A stretch of DNA of 33,398 nt, taken from Clostridia bacterium (GTDB lineage Bacteria > Bacillota > Clostridia > Oscillospirales > Acutalibacteraceae). The notes beneath the pieces were generated by a model, which searched no databases, was not told the DNA's origin, and worked only from the letters and a program-made list of their open reading frames with translations. Where the stretch lies: positions 1-33,398 of the forward strand of contig JAFXCZ010000005.1 in NCBI GenBank assembly GCA_017516445.1. The letters are read 5' to 3'. The stretch's first letter is position 1; every line of letters begins with the position of its first letter. The translations under genes were made by a program, and so were the position numbers. Shown piece by piece: positions 21,370-31,382 of the stretch.

Positions 21370-22598
21370 TATCTCACCTGTCCGTTACCCTTAATAATGT
21401 ATTTATAGGTATTAAGCTCCATAAGTCCCATAGGACCGCGTGCGTGTAGCTTTTGGGTGGAAATACCCATCTCGCACCCAAGTCCGAACTCGCCGCCATC
21501 GGTAAAACGGGTTGAAGCATTAACATAAACCGCTGCCGAATCCACCATAGCGGTAAATAAGTCTGCCGCAGAATCATCACTCGTAATTATGCTTTCGCTG
21601 TGGTGGGTAGAATGGCTTGCTATATGCTCTATAGCACCCTTAACGCCGTCCACCACCTTAACCGCCATAATGTAATCCAAAAATTCGGTATCAAAATCAG
21701 TCTCAGTAGCGGGTTTTATATCAATAATTTTTACTGCTTTCTCGCAACCGCGAAGCTCTACCCTACCCTTAAACATTTCATAAAGCTTGGGTAAAAATTC
21801 AGTAGCGATTTCCTTTTCCACAAGACAAACCTCTGCCGCGTTACAAACTGATGGACGGCTTGTCTTGGCATTATTTATAATACTAAGTGCCATTTCCATA
21901 TCTGCGGTTTTTTCCACAAAAATATGACATATTCCCGTACCCGTTTCAATACAAGGTACAGTGGCATTTTCGGTACAAGCCTTTATAAGCCCCTTACCGC
22001 CGCGTGGGATAAGCAAATCAACATACCCTACCGCTGTCATAAGCTCGTTTGCGCTTTGTCTTGTAGTGTCTTCTATTAAATTTACGTAATCTTCTTGAAG
22101 ACCGCACTTTTTAAGCCCTTGCTTTAAGGCATCTACTATCGCTTTAGAGGAATTATAGGCTTCCTTGCCGCCGCGAAGCACACAAACGTTACCGCTTTTA
22201 AAGCTAAGAGCCGCCGCGTCCGAAGTGACGTTTGGACGGCTTTCATAAATTATAGCCACAACGCCAAAAGGCACCGAAACCTTATTAACACAAAGTCCGT
22301 TTTCAAGTGTTACGGTAGATAAAACCTTGCCGACGCTATCGGGTAAAGCCGCAACATCGGTAATACCCTTTGCCATACCCTCAATACGCGCAGGCGTAAG
22401 GGTAAGGCGGTCAAGCATTACATCACTTATTTTACCCTTGGCATTTTCGATATCAATTTTATTAGCCGCCAGAATATTATCCGTATTACAAAGCAAAGCC
22501 TTTGCCATTTCTGACAAGGCTTTATTTTTTTGCTCGGTTGTGAGAATACTTTCTGTTGAAAGCTTTTTAGCTTTACTTAAAATTTCAAAGGTGGTCAT
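21369..22598 (-). CDS. proA: Gamma-glutamyl phosphate reductase
   Basis: A 409-residue aldehyde-dehydrogenase-fold enzyme that reduces gamma-glutamyl phosphate to glutamate semialdehyde. [20 protein letters not shown] (118-137) and the catalytic Cys252 in [10 protein letters not shown] are present, and the C-terminal [20 protein letters not shown] is the family signature. It follows proB by one base and overlaps proC by one. Confidence 0.95.
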   Translation of the reverse strand: MTTFEILSKAKKLSTESILTTEQKNKALSEMAKALLCNTDNILAANKIDIENAKGKISDVMLDRLTLTPARIEGMAKGITDVAALPDSVGKVLSTVTLENGLCVNKVSVPFGVVAIIYESRPNVTSDAAALSFKSGNVCVLRGGKEAYNSSKAIVDALKQGLKKCGLQEDYVNLIEDTTRQSANELMTAVGYVDLLIPRGGKGLIKACTENATVPCIETGTGICHIFVEKTADMEMALSIINNAKTSRPSVCNAAEVCLVEKEIATEFLPKLYEMFKGRVELRGCEKAVKIIDIKPATETDFDTEFLDYIMAVKVVDGVKGAIEHIASHSTHHSESIITSDDSAADLFTAMVDSAAVYVNASTRFTDGGEFGLGCEMGISTQKLHARGPMGLMELNTYKYIIKGNGQVR

Positions 22599-22599
22599 T

Positions 22600-23370
22600 T
22601 TAATTTACCTTTCCCAAAAAACGTGTGCCTACATCCTTATGAGCTACAATATCATATAGCGTATGCGGATTTTCACCGTTAGCTATAACCATATCAATAC
22701 CCTTATTCGTTACAATTTTAGCGGCTTTAAGCTTTGTTACCATACCGCCCGTGCCTAAAGCACTGCCTGCACCGCCAACCATATTTTCAATCTCAGGCGT
22801 GATGCTTTCAATAGTATGTAAAAGCTTGGCGTCCTTATTCTCGCGCGGGTCAGCAGTGTAAAGACCATCAATATCCGATAAAATTATAAGCAAATCTGCA
22901 TCAACCGCAGTAGCCACAATAGCGCCTAAGGTATCGTTATCGCCAATCTCAATCTCGTTGGTAGAAATCGAGTCATTTTCGTTGATAATCGGTATAGCAG
23001 AAAGCTCTAAAAGGCGCGCCATTGTGTTTATAAAATTAGCCTTGCGGTCGGCATGCTCAATATCGTCACCGGTTATAAGTATCTGTGCTACTGTATGATT
23101 ATATTCCGAAAACAAGCGGTCATAGGTGTACATAAGCTCACACTGACCGACGGCCGCTGCCGCCTGCTTTGTGGGTATATCAGAGGGCTTATTATTAAGT
23201 CCAAGCTTGCCCACACCCATACCGATAGCGCCTGAGGACACAAGAATAACCTCATTGCCGGCATTTTTAAGGTCACTCATAACCTTGCAAAGCTCTTCAA
23301 CACGCAAAATGTTGAGAAGCCCTGTTTTATGTGCTAAGGTTGAAGTTCCGATTTTTATTACTACTCGCAT
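22600..23370 (-). CDS. proB: Glutamate 5-kinase (short form)
   Basis: A 256-residue amino-acid kinase that phosphorylates glutamate for proline synthesis. SSGAIGMG (45-52) and NENDSIS (130-136) are the kinase motifs, with [12 protein letters not shown] near 205. The C-terminal PUA domain of the Escherichia coli and Bacillus enzymes (about 365 residues) is absent; the short form is known in some Firmicutes. Feedback inhibition by proline may therefore differ. It lies 11 nt after argF, with no terminator or promoter seen between, so it looks like part of the arg operon. Confidence 0.93.
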   Translation of the reverse strand: MRVVIKIGTSTLAHKTGLLNILRVEELCKVMSDLKNAGNEVILVSSGAIGMGVGKLGLNNKPSDIPTKQAAAAVGQCELMYTYDRLFSEYNHTVAQILITGDDIEHADRKANFINTMARLLELSAIPIINENDSISTNEIEIGDNDTLGAIVATAVDADLLIILSDIDGLYTADPRENKDAKLLHTIESITPEIENMVGGAGSALGTGGMVTKLKAAKIVTNKGIDMVIANGENPHTLYDIVAHKDVGTRFLGKVN

Positions 23371-23381
23371 TTTTTACATCC

Positions 23382-24368
23382 TTATACTAATGTTGCCGCC
23401 ATAACCGCCTTTATTGTATGCATACGGTTTTCAGCTTCTTGGAAAACAATCGACTGACTGCTTTCAAAGACTTCATTTGTAACTTCCATCTCGGTTATGC
23501 CGAATTTTTCACCGATTTGCTTGCCAAGTGTTGTATTAAGGTCATGGAAAGAGGGTAAGCAGTGCATAAATACCGCCTTTTCACCCGCATTATCCATAAT
23601 TTTTTTATTAACCTGATAGGGCATTAAATCCTTTATGCGCTCTTCCCAAATGCTATCGGGCTCACCCATAGAAACCCATACGTCCGTTGCAATAACTTGG
23701 GCGTTTTTAGTAGCTATCATTGGGTCGGTTTCAAAAGTGATAGTGCCGCCGTTTTGCTTGGCTATTGCTTGACACTCTTCAATAAGCGCTTTATCGGGGA
23801 AGTATTTTTCAGGTGCGCAAACGGTGAAATTAAGCCCCATTTTAGCACAACCCACCATATAAGAGTTACCCATATTGTAGCGCGCGTCACCCATATAAAC
23901 AAAATTTATGCCTTCAAGCTTTCCAAAATGCTCTTTGATAGTTAAAAAGTCAGCTAAAATCTGGGTGGGATGAAATTCATTTGTAAGGCCGTTCCACACA
24001 GGCACACCTGCGTATTTTGAAAGCTCTTCTACAATTTCCTGCCCGAAGCCGCGGTATTCAATACCGTCATACATTCTGCCGAGCACCCGTGCAGTATCGG
24101 CAATGCTTTCCTTTTTGCCGATTTGTGAACCCTGTGGGTCTAAATATGTAACACCCATACCCAAATCATACCCCGCAACCTCAAAGCTACAGCGTGTACG
24201 GGTGCTTGTCTTTTCAAAAATAAGGGCAATATTCTTACCCTCACAAAGACGGTGCGGAACACCCGATTTTTTCTTATATTTAAGCTCGCTTGCCAAATCT
24301 ATAAGACATTCAATCTCCGCCTTGGAAAAATCAAGCAGCTTTAAGAAGCTTTTTCCTTTAAAATCCAT
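23382..24368 (-). CDS. argF: Ornithine carbamoyltransferase
   Basis: A 328-residue enzyme making citrulline from ornithine and carbamoyl phosphate. STRTR (55-59) binds carbamoyl phosphate, FHPTQ lies mid-protein, and HCLP in [10 protein letters not shown] carries the catalytic cysteine. The start is the ATG overlapping the argD stop (TAATG); a TTG four codons upstream is unlikely. A catabolic ArcB is possible by sequence, but its place among biosynthetic genes supports ArgF. Confidence 0.94.
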   Translation of the reverse strand: MDFKGKSFLKLLDFSKAEIECLIDLASELKYKKKSGVPHRLCEGKNIALIFEKTSTRTRCSFEVAGYDLGMGVTYLDPQGSQIGKKESIADTARVLGRMYDGIEYRGFGQEIVEELSKYAGVPVWNGLTNEFHPTQILADFLTIKEHFGKLEGINFVYMGDARYNMGNSYMVGCAKMGLNFTVCAPEKYFPDKALIEECQAIAKQNGGTITFETDPMIATKNAQVIATDVWVSMGEPDSIWEERIKDLMPYQVNKKIMDNAGEKAVFMHCLPSFHDLNTTLGKQIGEKFGITEMEVTNEVFESSQSIVFQEAENRMHTIKAVMAATLV

Positions 24369-25531
24369 TATAAAGCGCAACCTTTCTTGATAACCTCTAC
24401 AGCTTTTTCCAAAAGCTCAAACGGGATATTGAGTGCAGGCAAAAGCCTTACCTTATTTTTAGCTTTAATAACCAAAACACCGTTATCCATACAGTATTTT
24501 ATAACCTCACCTGCGTCCTTTTCGGTTTCAATACCGAGCATAAGTCCCATACCGCTGACCGATTTGATACCCTGTGCATCTTCAAGAGAATCAACAATAA
24601 ATTCCGATTTTTTATTGACTTCTTTTAATAAATCCTCATCAATGCGGTTTATAACGCTTATTGCACCCGCGCAAGCAACAGGGTTGCCGCCAAAGGTGGA
24701 GCCGTGAGAGGAAGGAGTCAGCACATCCTTTACCTTTTCACCCAACATTGTAGCGCCTAAGGGAAGTCCGTTACCGAGTCCCTTTGCGGTTGAAACAATA
24801 TCGGGTAAAACACCATACTTCATAAAGCCGTAAAGTGCACCTGTTCTGCCGTTGCCTGTCTGTACTTCGTCGCAGATGGTTAAAATATCATTTTTTTCGG
24901 CAATTTCAAAAATAGCATCAACAAATTCTTGGCTGAGCGGTAAAACACCACCCTCACCCTGTACTAATTCAAACATAATAGCGCAAACCTTGTTGCTTGA
25001 AACAAGACTTTCAAGCTGCGCGATATTGCCTGCCTCACAGTAAACAAAGCCTTCGGTAAGGGGTAAAAAGTCATTATGAAAAACATCCTGTCCCGTAGCC
25101 GCAAGGGTGGTTATTGTTCTACCGTGAAAGCTGTTTTTAAGGGTGATAATTACATTGTAATCCTTTCCCTTTTTCTCAGCGGCATATTTACGCGCAACCT
25201 TTATTGCGCACTCGTTCGCTTCCGCGCCCGAATTACCGAAAAACACCTTTTTAAGCCCTGTTCTCTGGCACAAAAGCTCAGCCAAGGTAACACAAGGCTC
25301 AGTATAATAAAGGTTAGACGCGTGTTGAATTTTAGTCAACTGCTCGGTTACAGCATTTATCCACTGGCTGTCAGCAATACCAAAGGTATTAACCGCAATA
25401 CCTGTAGACAAATCAATGTACTCTTTACCGTTTCGGTCTTTTACAAGTGAGCCTTTACCCGAAACCAATTCCACAGGAAAACGCGCATAAGTGCCTGCTA
25501 TAAAAGCGCTGTCCTTTTCAAAAATATTCAT
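24368..25531 (-). CDS. argD: Acetylornithine aminotransferase
   Basis: A 387-residue class III PLP aminotransferase that converts acetylglutamate semialdehyde to acetylornithine. NSGAEANE (100-107) binds the cofactor phosphate, [11 protein letters not shown] (221-231) holds the PLP ring, and Lys250 in STAKGLGNG forms the Schiff base. The ATG at 25531 is one base after the argB stop, with GGTG upstream. A GTG three codons earlier overlaps argB. Confidence 0.94.
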   Translation of the reverse strand: MNIFEKDSAFIAGTYARFPVELVSGKGSLVKDRNGKEYIDLSTGIAVNTFGIADSQWINAVTEQLTKIQHASNLYYTEPCVTLAELLCQRTGLKKVFFGNSGAEANECAIKVARKYAAEKKGKDYNVIITLKNSFHGRTITTLAATGQDVFHNDFLPLTEGFVYCEAGNIAQLESLVSSNKVCAIMFELVQGEGGVLPLSQEFVDAIFEIAEKNDILTICDEVQTGNGRTGALYGFMKYGVLPDIVSTAKGLGNGLPLGATMLGEKVKDVLTPSSHGSTFGGNPVACAGAISVINRIDEDLLKEVNKKSEFIVDSLEDAQGIKSVSGMGLMLGIETEKDAGEVIKYCMDNGVLVIKAKNKVRLLPALNIPFELLEKAVEVIKKGCAL

Positions 25532-25532
25532 C

Positions 25533-26396
25533 CTAATCACCTACAACCATTGTACCTGCGCCCTCATCAGTAAGGGTTTCTATAAGAAGTGAATGCGGCA
25601 CTCTGCCGTCCATTATAAATACCTTTTTAACGCCTTTTTCTATAGCTTCAAGGCAGCATTCAATTTTGGGTATCATGCCGCCCGAAATTGTACCGTCCTC
25701 AAAAAGCTTCTGGGCTTCACTTACAGTGATTTTCGGTATAAGGGTTTCGGGGTTGTCCTTATCTGCCAGTAAACCTGCAATATCGGTCATAGAGATAAGG
25801 CACTCAGCCTCCAATTCACCCGCAATATAAGCCGCCGCAGTATCGGCGTTAATATTATAAACATTGCCCTCACCGTCACAACCAACGGTTGATACAACAG
25901 GGATATAATGATGCTTTAATAAATCAGTAATCGGCTCTACATTAACGGAAGTAATCTTACCAACAAAGCCCAAACGCTCATCCTTAGCCTCGGCAGTAAT
26001 AAGATGACCGTCAAGGCCAGAAATACCCATAGCCTTACCGCCGCGGATTTCAAGCATATTAACCAAGGTTTTATTAATTTTGCCCGCTAAAACCATCTGC
26101 ACTACTTCAGCCGTTTCCTTATCGGTAACGCGAAGACCGTCAACAAAAACCGATTCCTTACCGATTTTTTTAAGCATATCGGTAATTTCAGGTCCGCCGC
26201 CGTGAACAAGCACAACCTTTACGCCTATAAGATGTAAAAGCACGGTGTCCTGCATAACCTGTTGCTTTAATTCTTCATTAATCATAGCGTTGCCGCCATA
26301 TTTAATAACCACGGTCTTGCCGTAATATTTTTGTATGTAAGGAAGTGCTTGGGTTAGCACCTCTGCCCTTTGAGCGTTAGTAATATTTAAAGACAT
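25533..26396 (-). CDS. argB: Acetylglutamate kinase
   Basis: A 287-residue amino-acid kinase phosphorylating N-acetylglutamate. KYGGNAM (32-38) and VLVHGGGPEI are the ATP and substrate loops; TVGCDGEGNVYNINADTAAA is the C-lobe signature. GAAAGG lies 9 nt before the ATG I chose. A TTG 19 codons upstream adjoins the argJ stop but lacks a ribosome site. The N-terminal helix ahead of KYGG (ITNAQRAEVLTQALPYIQKY) is of the type that makes hexameric, arginine-inhibited enzymes, so feedback control is likely. Confidence 0.94.
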   Translation of the reverse strand: MSLNITNAQRAEVLTQALPYIQKYYGKTVVIKYGGNAMINEELKQQVMQDTVLLHLIGVKVVLVHGGGPEITDMLKKIGKESVFVDGLRVTDKETAEVVQMVLAGKINKTLVNMLEIRGGKAMGISGLDGHLITAEAKDERLGFVGKITSVNVEPITDLLKHHYIPVVSTVGCDGEGNVYNINADTAAAYIAGELEAECLISMTDIAGLLADKDNPETLIPKITVSEAQKLFEDGTISGGMIPKIECCLEAIEKGVKKVFIMDGRVPHSLLIETLTDEGAGTMVVGD

Positions 26397-26454
26397 AAGC
26401 TTAAGCCTTTCATTGTGATTTATTGTTATCGTGCTGTGAGCGATTTTATCCAAA

Positions 26455-27669
26455 CTATGTTCTGTAATCTCCGTTAATTTTTACATAATCGTAGGTCAAA
26501 TCGCAACCCCAAGCGGTTGAAGAATACTCACCGTCATTCAGGTTTACAAGAATTTCAATCTCGCTTTCAAGCAGAATTTCCTTTGCCTTTTCCTCAGAAA
26601 AATCCACCCCTGCGCCATCCTTACAAACAAGGATTTCGCCCTTTTGAGATTTAAACCAAACATCGATTTTTTCTATATCTACTTTAGCACCCGAATAACC
26701 GATAGCGCAAAGCACTCTGCCCCAGTTAGCATCGGCACCGAACATAGCTGCCTTTGTAAGAGAAGAGCAGATAACCGATTTTGCAACCGTTTTTGCAACC
26801 TCTAATGTTTCAGCACCCGAGGTCTTACATTCGAGAAGCTTTGTTGCACCCTCACCGTCTGCCGCAATTTTTCTGCAAAGGTTTACACAAACGGTATTAA
26901 GTGCCTTCATAAAGGTGTTAAAATCTTTACCCTCGGCGGTGATTTCATCATTTTCAGCCATACCGTTAGCCAGTACTACCACCATATCATTAGTAGAGGT
27001 ATCACCATCAACGCTTACCATATTAAAGGTGGTCTGAATATCGGTAGAAAGCGCTATTTTCAGCATCTCACTTGAAATAGCGCAATCGGTAGTGATAAAC
27101 ACAAGCATTGTTGCCATATTGGGATGAATCATACCAGAGCCCTTAGCAATACCGCCGATTTTACATTCTTTACCGCCGATTTTAAAGCTTACGGCAACCT
27201 CCTTTAGCTTTGTATCGGTAGTCATAATACCCTCTGCTGCTTCTACGCTTTTGCCATAGCCTAAGCCGCTTACCAATTCGGGAATACCGTCTTTAATAGG
27301 TGTTATATCAAGAGGCAAGCCTATAACGCCTGTAGAAGCAACCACAACGTCGGTTTTATCAATATTAAGCTCGTGGCTTAAACATTCACAGGTAGCAGTA
27401 GCAATTTCTACACCGTTAGCATTGCAGGTGTTGGCGTTACCGCTATTGCATATTATAGCCTGAGCCTTACCGTTTTTAATATTATCCTTAGTAACCAAAA
27501 GAGGTGCACCTTTTACAAGGTTAGTAGTATAAACAGCCGCTACATTAGCCGTTTTTTCACTGTAGATAAGGCTTAAATCCCTTTTGGTTTTATTCTTGCG
27601 GATGCCGCAATGTATTCCGTTTGCTTTAAAGCCTTTTGCGGCACAAACACCGCCAGAAATGATTTCCAT
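26455..27669 (-). CDS. argJ: Glutamate N-acetyltransferase / amino-acid acetyltransferase
   Basis: A 404-residue ArgJ that recycles the acetyl group from acetylornithine to glutamate and may also use acetyl-CoA. The self-cleavage site is clear: GSGMIHPNMATMLVF, with Thr187 as the new N-terminal nucleophile of the beta chain. The C-terminal NLNDGEYSSTAWGCDLTYDY is typical. There is no argA or argE in the cluster, in line with the cyclic pathway. Confidence 0.95.
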   Translation of the reverse strand: MEIISGGVCAAKGFKANGIHCGIRKNKTKRDLSLIYSEKTANVAAVYTTNLVKGAPLLVTKDNIKNGKAQAIICNSGNANTCNANGVEIATATCECLSHELNIDKTDVVVASTGVIGLPLDITPIKDGIPELVSGLGYGKSVEAAEGIMTTDTKLKEVAVSFKIGGKECKIGGIAKGSGMIHPNMATMLVFITTDCAISSEMLKIALSTDIQTTFNMVSVDGDTSTNDMVVVLANGMAENDEITAEGKDFNTFMKALNTVCVNLCRKIAADGEGATKLLECKTSGAETLEVAKTVAKSVICSSLTKAAMFGADANWGRVLCAIGYSGAKVDIEKIDVWFKSQKGEILVCKDGAGVDFSEEKAKEILLESEIEILVNLNDGEYSSTAWGCDLTYDYVKINGDYRT

Positions 27670-27678
27670 AAAATTCTC

Positions 27679-28605
27679 CTATATATCTAATCCTTCGGTT
27701 TCGTTGGCGCCCAGCACCAAATTCATACACTGTATTGCCGCTCCCGAAGCTCCTTTTCCAAGGTTATCGTAACGGGCGATAAGTAAAATTCTCTCTTCAT
27801 TACCCGAAACCGAAATTTCCATACCGTCATTAAAAGAAAGCTTGTTTGCAGAGACAAAGCTGCTCTCTGCAAAATCTTCTTTATACTTTACAACAGCGCC
27901 TTGGTATTTTTCTTTATAAATATTCTTAATATCCTCAACACTGCCGTTTATTTGTGAGGCAAACAGCGGAATTGTAACCTCCATACCGCTGTAAAAATCA
28001 CTTACAACGGGTATAAAAGCAGGTGCATTTTCAATATCGCATAGCTTCATCATTTCGGGTAAGTGCTTATGTGACTGCGCTATGCCGTACTGACGTGGTG
28101 CGTCTAAAAGTTTGTCTCTGTTTTCTTGCTCATACTCGGCAATCATCCCCTTACCGCCACCGCTGTAGCCTGTAAGACTAAAAGCCGAAAGCAATACATC
28201 CTTCGGCAAAATTCCCTTTTCAACCAATGGGTAAATAAGCGCAATAAATCCGCTTGCGTGACAGCCGGGAACAGCTATACGCTTAGAATTTATAATCTTT
28301 TGCTTTTGTGCTTCGCACAATTCGGGGAAACCGTATGCCCAACCGTCATTTGTTCTGTGAGCGGTCGAAGTATCAAGCAGTACGGTATCGCTGTTTTCAC
28401 ACAAAGCTACCGCTTCTATTGAAGCCTTGTCGGGCAAGCATAAAAAGGCAATATCCGCCTCATTTAAAGCCTTACGTCTGGCCTCAATATCCTTACGATT
28501 TTCCTCACTCAATTTTATGAGCGTTATATCTTTTCTGTTTGCAAGTCTTTCGGCTATGCGAAGTCCCGTAGTACCTGCACTGCCGTCAATGAATACCTTT
28601 TTCAT
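27679..28605 (-). CDS. argC: N-acetyl-gamma-glutamyl-phosphate reductase (type 2)
   Basis: A 308-residue NAD(P)-dependent reductase. The GSAGTTG loop at 8-14 binds the cofactor, and Cys115 in VPGCHASGF is the catalytic thiol. The length of ~310 and the DTSTAHRT motif mark the short type 2 ArgC, rather than the ~345-residue type 1. Its first 20 bases overlap the end of argH, whose last codons contain the CGGAG ribosome site. Confidence 0.93.
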   Translation of the reverse strand: MKKVFIDGSAGTTGLRIAERLANRKDITLIKLSEENRKDIEARRKALNEADIAFLCLPDKASIEAVALCENSDTVLLDTSTAHRTNDGWAYGFPELCEAQKQKIINSKRIAVPGCHASGFIALIYPLVEKGILPKDVLLSAFSLTGYSGGGKGMIAEYEQENRDKLLDAPRQYGIAQSHKHLPEMMKLCDIENAPAFIPVVSDFYSGMEVTIPLFASQINGSVEDIKNIYKEKYQGAVVKYKEDFAESSFVSANKLSFNDGMEISVSGNEERILLIARYDNLGKGASGAAIQCMNLVLGANETEGLDI

Positions 28606-29977
28606 TTAAAAACTCCGTTAAATAATCAATCTGTGCTTTTACCGACTCGGGCCCTGTGGAGCCTTTTGAAATACGCTTATTAACACAGGTTTCAAGCGAA
28701 ATTTCATTATACAAATCCTCAGAGAATGCGCTGTCAAATTCTTTATACTTTTCAATAGGCAAGGTTTCAAGCACCAAATTTTCTTTAATGCAGTATGCTA
28801 CAATTTCACCCACGTGCTTATAGGCAGTTCTGAACGGCATTCCCTTTTTAACGAGATAGTCAGCCAAATCAGTAGCATTTATAAAGCCCTGCCCAGCCGC
28901 TTTATACATATTGTCTTTAAGTACAGTCATTGTAGCTATCATAGGTGTGAAAACCGAAAGGCACATTTTTACAGTATCTACCGCGTCGAAAATTGCTTCC
29001 TTATCTTCTTGCATATCTTTATTGTATGCCAAAGGCAGTCCCTTAAGGGTAGTAAGCAGTGCCATAAGGTCACCGTATACTCTGCCTGTTTTTCCGCGTA
29101 CAAGCTCTGCCATATCAGGATTTTTCTTTTGCGGCATTATGCTTGAGCCTGTAGTGTAGCTGTCATCAAGCTCAATAAACTTAAACTCCCAGCTTGACCA
29201 AAGAATAATCTCCTCAGAAAAGCGTGACAAATGCATCATCATAATAGAAAATGCCGACATAATCTCTAGACAAAAATCTCTATCAGAAACACCGTCAATA
29301 CTGTTAAGCGAAATACCGCTAAAGCCCAAGCGTTCAGCCTCAAAAACGCGGTCGGTGTTGTATGTAGTACCTGCCAAAGCGCAAGAGCCTATCGGACACT
29401 GTGAGAGCATTCTATCTATCGCATCGCCAATTCTCTCAAAATCGCGCTTTAGCATAAAAGCATAGCTTAAAATATGGTGGGCAAAGGTTATCGGTTGAGC
29501 CCTTTGTAAGTGGGTATAACCCGACATAATAGCAGCCTTATTTTCTTCCGCCTTATCCTTGATAACACCTATAAGCTCAAGTAGCAGTTTGCCGATTTCC
29601 TCACACTCGTTAACCAGATAAAGCCTTATATCAAGCGCTACCTGGTCATTACGGCTTCTTGCTGTGTGAAGCTTTTTACCGGTATTACCTATACGCTTTG
29701 TAAGCTCACTCTCGACAAACATATGAATATCTTCAGCATCCATATCAATAGAAAGCTTTCCGCTCTCAATATCAGCCAAAATACCGCTAAGACCGTTTAA
29801 AATCTCTGCATACTCAGCCTTAGTGATGATGCCTTGATTTGAAAGCATCATAGCGTGTACCATAGAGCCTGTTATATCCTGCTTGTACATTCGACAGTCG
29901 AAATGAATTGATGAATTGAAATCGTCCGCCTGTTTATCAAGGGCTTTTTGGAATCTTCCTGCCCACATTTTTTCCAT
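28586..29977 (-). CDS. argH: Argininosuccinate lyase
   Basis: A 463-residue enzyme that splits argininosuccinate into arginine and fumarate. The fumarase/aspartase superfamily signature GSSIMPQKKNPD is at 277-288, with TARSRNDQVA (105-114) and the catalytic-His region GYTHLQRAQPITFAHH (153-168). It begins 13 nt after argG and is read in the same direction. Confidence 0.96.
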   Translation of the reverse strand: MEKMWAGRFQKALDKQADDFNSSIHFDCRMYKQDITGSMVHAMMLSNQGIITKAEYAEILNGLSGILADIESGKLSIDMDAEDIHMFVESELTKRIGNTGKKLHTARSRNDQVALDIRLYLVNECEEIGKLLLELIGVIKDKAEENKAAIMSGYTHLQRAQPITFAHHILSYAFMLKRDFERIGDAIDRMLSQCPIGSCALAGTTYNTDRVFEAERLGFSGISLNSIDGVSDRDFCLEIMSAFSIMMMHLSRFSEEIILWSSWEFKFIELDDSYTTGSSIMPQKKNPDMAELVRGKTGRVYGDLMALLTTLKGLPLAYNKDMQEDKEAIFDAVDTVKMCLSVFTPMIATMTVLKDNMYKAAGQGFINATDLADYLVKKGMPFRTAYKHVGEIVAYCIKENLVLETLPIEKYKEFDSAFSEDLYNEISLETCVNKRISKGSTGPESVKAQIDYLTEFLNEKGIH

Positions 29978-29990
29978 TTTAAATCCCTAC

Positions 29991-31220
29991 TTATTTAAGA
30001 TTATTCTTTGCTTTCATCTTTGCATTAACCTTAGTAGAAAGTCCGTAAAGGTTAATGAAACCTGTGGCATCGCTCTGGTCGTAAACATCGTCCTCGTCAA
30101 AGGTTGCAATCTCAGGGTCGTAGAGTGAATAAGGTGAAGTAACGCCTGCATTAATCATATTACCCTTGTAAAGCTTTAAGGTAACGTCGCCTGTAACGGT
30201 CTTCTGAGTTTCCTTAACGAAAGCTAAAATTGCCTGAGTTAAAGGTGTAAACCAAAGTGCGTTATAAACGTTTTCAGCAAGCTTTTGAGCTACCAATGCC
30301 TTATAGTGTGCAGTATCCTTATCAAGACAGATAGTTTCAAGAACATTGTGTGCTTTGTAGAGAATTGCACCGCCTGGAGTTTCATAAACGCCGCGGCACT
30401 TCATACCAACAAGACGGTTTTCTACAATGTCAAGAAGACCGATACCGTTCTCCCCGCCAAGCTTGTTAAGAGTGGTAACAATACCTACAGAATCCATTTC
30501 CTTACCGTCTACAGCGGTGGGTATACCCTTTTCAAAGTGAATTGTTACGTAGGTTGGCTTATCGGGTGCCATCTCAGGCGAAACGCCCATTTCCAAAAAT
30601 CCGGGTTTATTATACAAAGGCTCGTTTTTGGGGTCTTCCAAATCAAGACCCTCATGTGATAAGTGCCAAATATTCTTATCCTTAGAATAGTTTGTTTCGC
30701 GGTTAATCTTAAGCGGAACATTGTGAGCTTCGGCATAGTCGATTTCTTCTTCTCTCGATTTAATATCCCACTCACGCCAAGGTGCGATAATGGGCATATC
30801 GGGAGCAAAGGCTTTAATAGCAAGCTCAAAACGAACTTGGTCGTTACCCTTACCTGTACAGCCGTGGCAGATAGCATCTGCACCCTCTGCCAAAGCAATC
30901 TCAGCAATTCTCTTAGCAATGGGAGGACGCGCAAAAGCAGTACCTAAAAGATAGTCTTCATACAAAGCGCCTGCCTGCACGCAAGGGAAAACATAATCGT
31001 CTAAAAATTCTTTTGTAAGGTCTTCTATGTAAAGCTTAGAAGCACCTGTCTTAATTGCCTTTTCTTCAAGACCCTCAAGCTCGTCTGCCTGACCTACGTT
31101 ACCCGATACCGCAATGATTTCGGGATTGTTGTAATTTTCTTTCAGCCACGGGATAATGATTGAAGTATCAAGACCGCCCGAATATGCTAAAACAACCTTT
31201 TTAATATCTTTCTTATTCAT
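29991..31220 (-). CDS. argG: Argininosuccinate synthase
   Basis: A 409-residue enzyme joining citrulline and aspartate with ATP. The PP-loop AYSGGLDTS is at 12-20, and [20 protein letters not shown] and [13 protein letters not shown] are the family blocks. GGAGG lies 8 nt before the ATG chosen. The frame stays open 17 codons further upstream, into the operator region, but lacks a ribosome site there. It is the first gene of the arg-pro operon. Confidence 0.96.
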   Translation of the reverse strand: MNKKDIKKVVLAYSGGLDTSIIIPWLKENYNNPEIIAVSGNVGQADELEGLEEKAIKTGASKLYIEDLTKEFLDDYVFPCVQAGALYEDYLLGTAFARPPIAKRIAEIALAEGADAICHGCTGKGNDQVRFELAIKAFAPDMPIIAPWREWDIKSREEEIDYAEAHNVPLKINRETNYSKDKNIWHLSHEGLDLEDPKNEPLYNKPGFLEMGVSPEMAPDKPTYVTIHFEKGIPTAVDGKEMDSVGIVTTLNKLGGENGIGLLDIVENRLVGMKCRGVYETPGGAILYKAHNVLETICLDKDTAHYKALVAQKLAENVYNALWFTPLTQAILAFVKETQKTVTGDVTLKLYKGNMINAGVTSPYSLYDPEIATFDEDDVYDQSDATGFINLYGLSTKVNAKMKAKNNLK

Positions 31221-31236
31221 AAAAATAACCTCCGTA

Positions 31237-31365
31237 TGCAGAATATGCATTGATTTTTGAATTTTATGCATAAATTATACTATATTTTGAATATTTATGC
31301 AAGCAAATTTATTATTTTCTTGTTTTTTCACATATCTATATGGAATATTTATGCATTTTTATGCA
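31237..31365. promoter_or_regulatory. ArgR/AhrC-type operator cluster
   Basis: ARG-box-like sites resembling TGAATaattATTCA occur at 31288-31301 (TGAATATTTATGCA), 31258-31270 (TGAATTTTATGCA), 31342-31355 (GGAATATTTATGCA), 31352-31365 (TGCATTTTTATGCA) and weakly at 31237-31249. Two overlap or flank the argG promoter and two form a tandem pair ~50 bp upstream, as in hexameric ArgR regulation. The TGCA half is a departure from the usual TTCA. No argR gene is in the window. Confidence 0.75.
31274..31302 (-). promoter_or_regulatory. Promoter of the arg-pro operon
   Basis: On the minus strand TTGCAT (31297-31302), a 17-nt spacer and a perfect TATAAT (31274-31279). The best ARG box (31288-31301) covers the -35 and part of the spacer, so bound repressor would block polymerase. 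The predicted untranslated leader is about 45 nt. Confidence 0.85.
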
Positions 31366-31382
31366 AGTTTAACAATGATAGC

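Noticed and set aside
31221-31271. 17-codon upstream extension of argG
   Set aside because: It starts within the operator/promoter region, close to the -10, and lacks a ribosome site.
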